NCBI GenBank assembly: GCA_016462625.1
Contig: JAEMSV010000098.1
Coordinates: 1-13,818, forward strand
Length of the DNA stretch: 13,818 nucleotides
Direction: 5' to 3'
From: Solirubrobacteraceae bacterium
GTDB taxonomy: Bacteria > Actinomycetota > Thermoleophilia > Solirubrobacterales > Solirubrobacteraceae
The number at the start of each line of letters is the position of its first letter. Position 1 is the first letter of the stretch. A program made the translations under genes and the position numbers. Below the pieces are notes generated by a model. It saw only the letters and a list, made by a program, of their open reading frames with translations. It was not told where the DNA came from and did no database searches. Positions 13,369 to 13,818 of the stretch are shown in pieces.

Positions 13369-13818
13369 CTAGAGGCCCAGCCGCCGCCTGATGTCGCGGG
13401 CCGCGGAGAAGCGAACGAGCTTCCCGGCGATCGTCGTCTTCAGCGTCGAGTACGGGTACCACGCGATCTCGGTGTTCGGCGTCATCTTCGCCGCCGTCAC
13501 CGCCTGCGTCTTGCAGTACTTGCGGATCGCGGAGTCGCCGCCCAGCCGCGCACCCATGCCGGACCGCTTCCAGCCGGACATGGGCAGACCCAGTGCGAAG
13601 AGGTTGGCGAAGACGTCGTTGACGTTCACGCCGCCGGCCTCGAGCCGGCCGGCGATCTCCAGGCCACGGCTGCGGTTGCCGGTCCAGACCGACGCCGACA
13701 GCCCGTAGGGCGAGTCGTTGGAGAGGCGGATCGCCTCCTCCGCGTCGGCCACTTTCATGACCGGCACGACCGGGCCGAAGGTCTCCTCGCGCATGACCAG
13801 CATGTCCTGGTCGACGTC
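13369..13818 (-). CDS. Aldehyde dehydrogenase, C-terminal part (5' end outside window)
   Basis: The last 149 residues of an NAD(P)-dependent aldehyde dehydrogenase are visible; the frame is open to the right edge. EETFGPVVPV is the conserved E-x-F-G-P segment of the family. NDSPYGLSASVWT, GGVNVND and SGWKRSGMGARLGG are the usual C-terminal landmarks. The catalytic Cys and oxyanion Asn lie upstream, outside the window. After the normal end (KTQAV) there is an extension of about 43 residues containing WYPYS, which resembles the GabD2-type succinate-semialdehyde dehydrogenases of actinobacteria, so a semialdehyde substrate is possible. Its stop is 2 nt before the MpaB oxygenase start, so the two are very probably co-transcribed and translationally coupled, and may act on the same compound. 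Confidence 0.9.
   Translation of the reverse strand, partial: DVDQDMLVMREETFGPVVPVMKVADAEEAIRLSNDSPYGLSASVWTGNRSRGLEIAGRLEAGGVNVNDVFANLFALGLPMSGWKRSGMGARLGGDSAIRKYCKTQAVTAAKMTPNTEIAWYPYSTLKTTIAGKLVRFSAARDIRRRLGL

Noticed and set aside
1..13818. CRISPR arrays, tRNA or rRNA genes, insertion sequences, phage or toxin-antitoxin genes
   Set aside because: Looked for on both strands; no regularly spaced direct repeats, cloverleaf with CCA-type end, transposase motif or matching small gene pair was seen.

Overview
This is a gene-dense, high-GC window, roughly two-thirds G+C by eye and strongly biased to G/C at third codon positions. The gene set suggests an actinobacterium, most likely of the Thermoleophilia (Solirubrobacter/Conexibacter/Patulibacter type). 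The pointers are the XylF-like lipoprotein with a poly-Asp start, the MpaB-family oxygenase, and a large secreted protein whose C-terminal beta-sandwich resembles a tail that I recall from many secreted proteins of that class. The taxonomic call is inference. I see no tRNA, rRNA, CRISPR array, insertion sequence or phage gene.

Every gene but one is on the minus strand. From high to low coordinates: (a) 13818-12455 holds the end of an aldehyde dehydrogenase (cut by the window edge) followed 2 nt later by an MpaB/DUF2236 oxygenase. (b) 12392-9768 encodes an 874-residue exported protein built from repeated beta-rich modules with paired cysteines; it is the least explained gene here. (c) 9671-5242 is a sugar-uptake operon: a ROK repressor, a XylF-like binding lipoprotein, a single-domain ABC ATPase and a XylH-like permease, ending in a 58-bp nested palindrome directly after the permease stop. 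(d) 5159-3790 is a two-gene unit: a FadR-like GntR regulator with a degraded ligand/metal site and a six-segment membrane protein of an uncharacterised family. (e) 3027-3818, the only plus-strand gene, is a short-chain dehydrogenase that converges on, and overlaps by 29 bp, the membrane-protein gene. (f) 2954-784 is an OmpR-type response regulator and its sensor kinase, spaced for translational coupling and divergent from the dehydrogenase. (g) 659-1 is an ArsR-like winged-helix regulator with a lysine/alanine/proline-rich histone-H1-like tail, cut by the left edge.

The clearest functional unit is ROK-XylF-XylG-XylH, a xylose-type uptake system with its own sugar-responsive repressor. MpaB and aldehyde dehydrogenase may act in sequence, because MpaB relatives such as latex-clearing protein release carbonyl products that an aldehyde dehydrogenase could oxidise; this is inference. 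The best candidates for something undescribed are the cysteine-paired repeat protein, the 58-bp palindrome, the six-fold G-S/T-x-x-F membrane protein, and the H1-tailed regulator. I did not find a complete, obviously novel multi-gene system. The gaps between genes are all under 130 bp; they hold mainly hairpins and ribosome-binding sites, and are described below.
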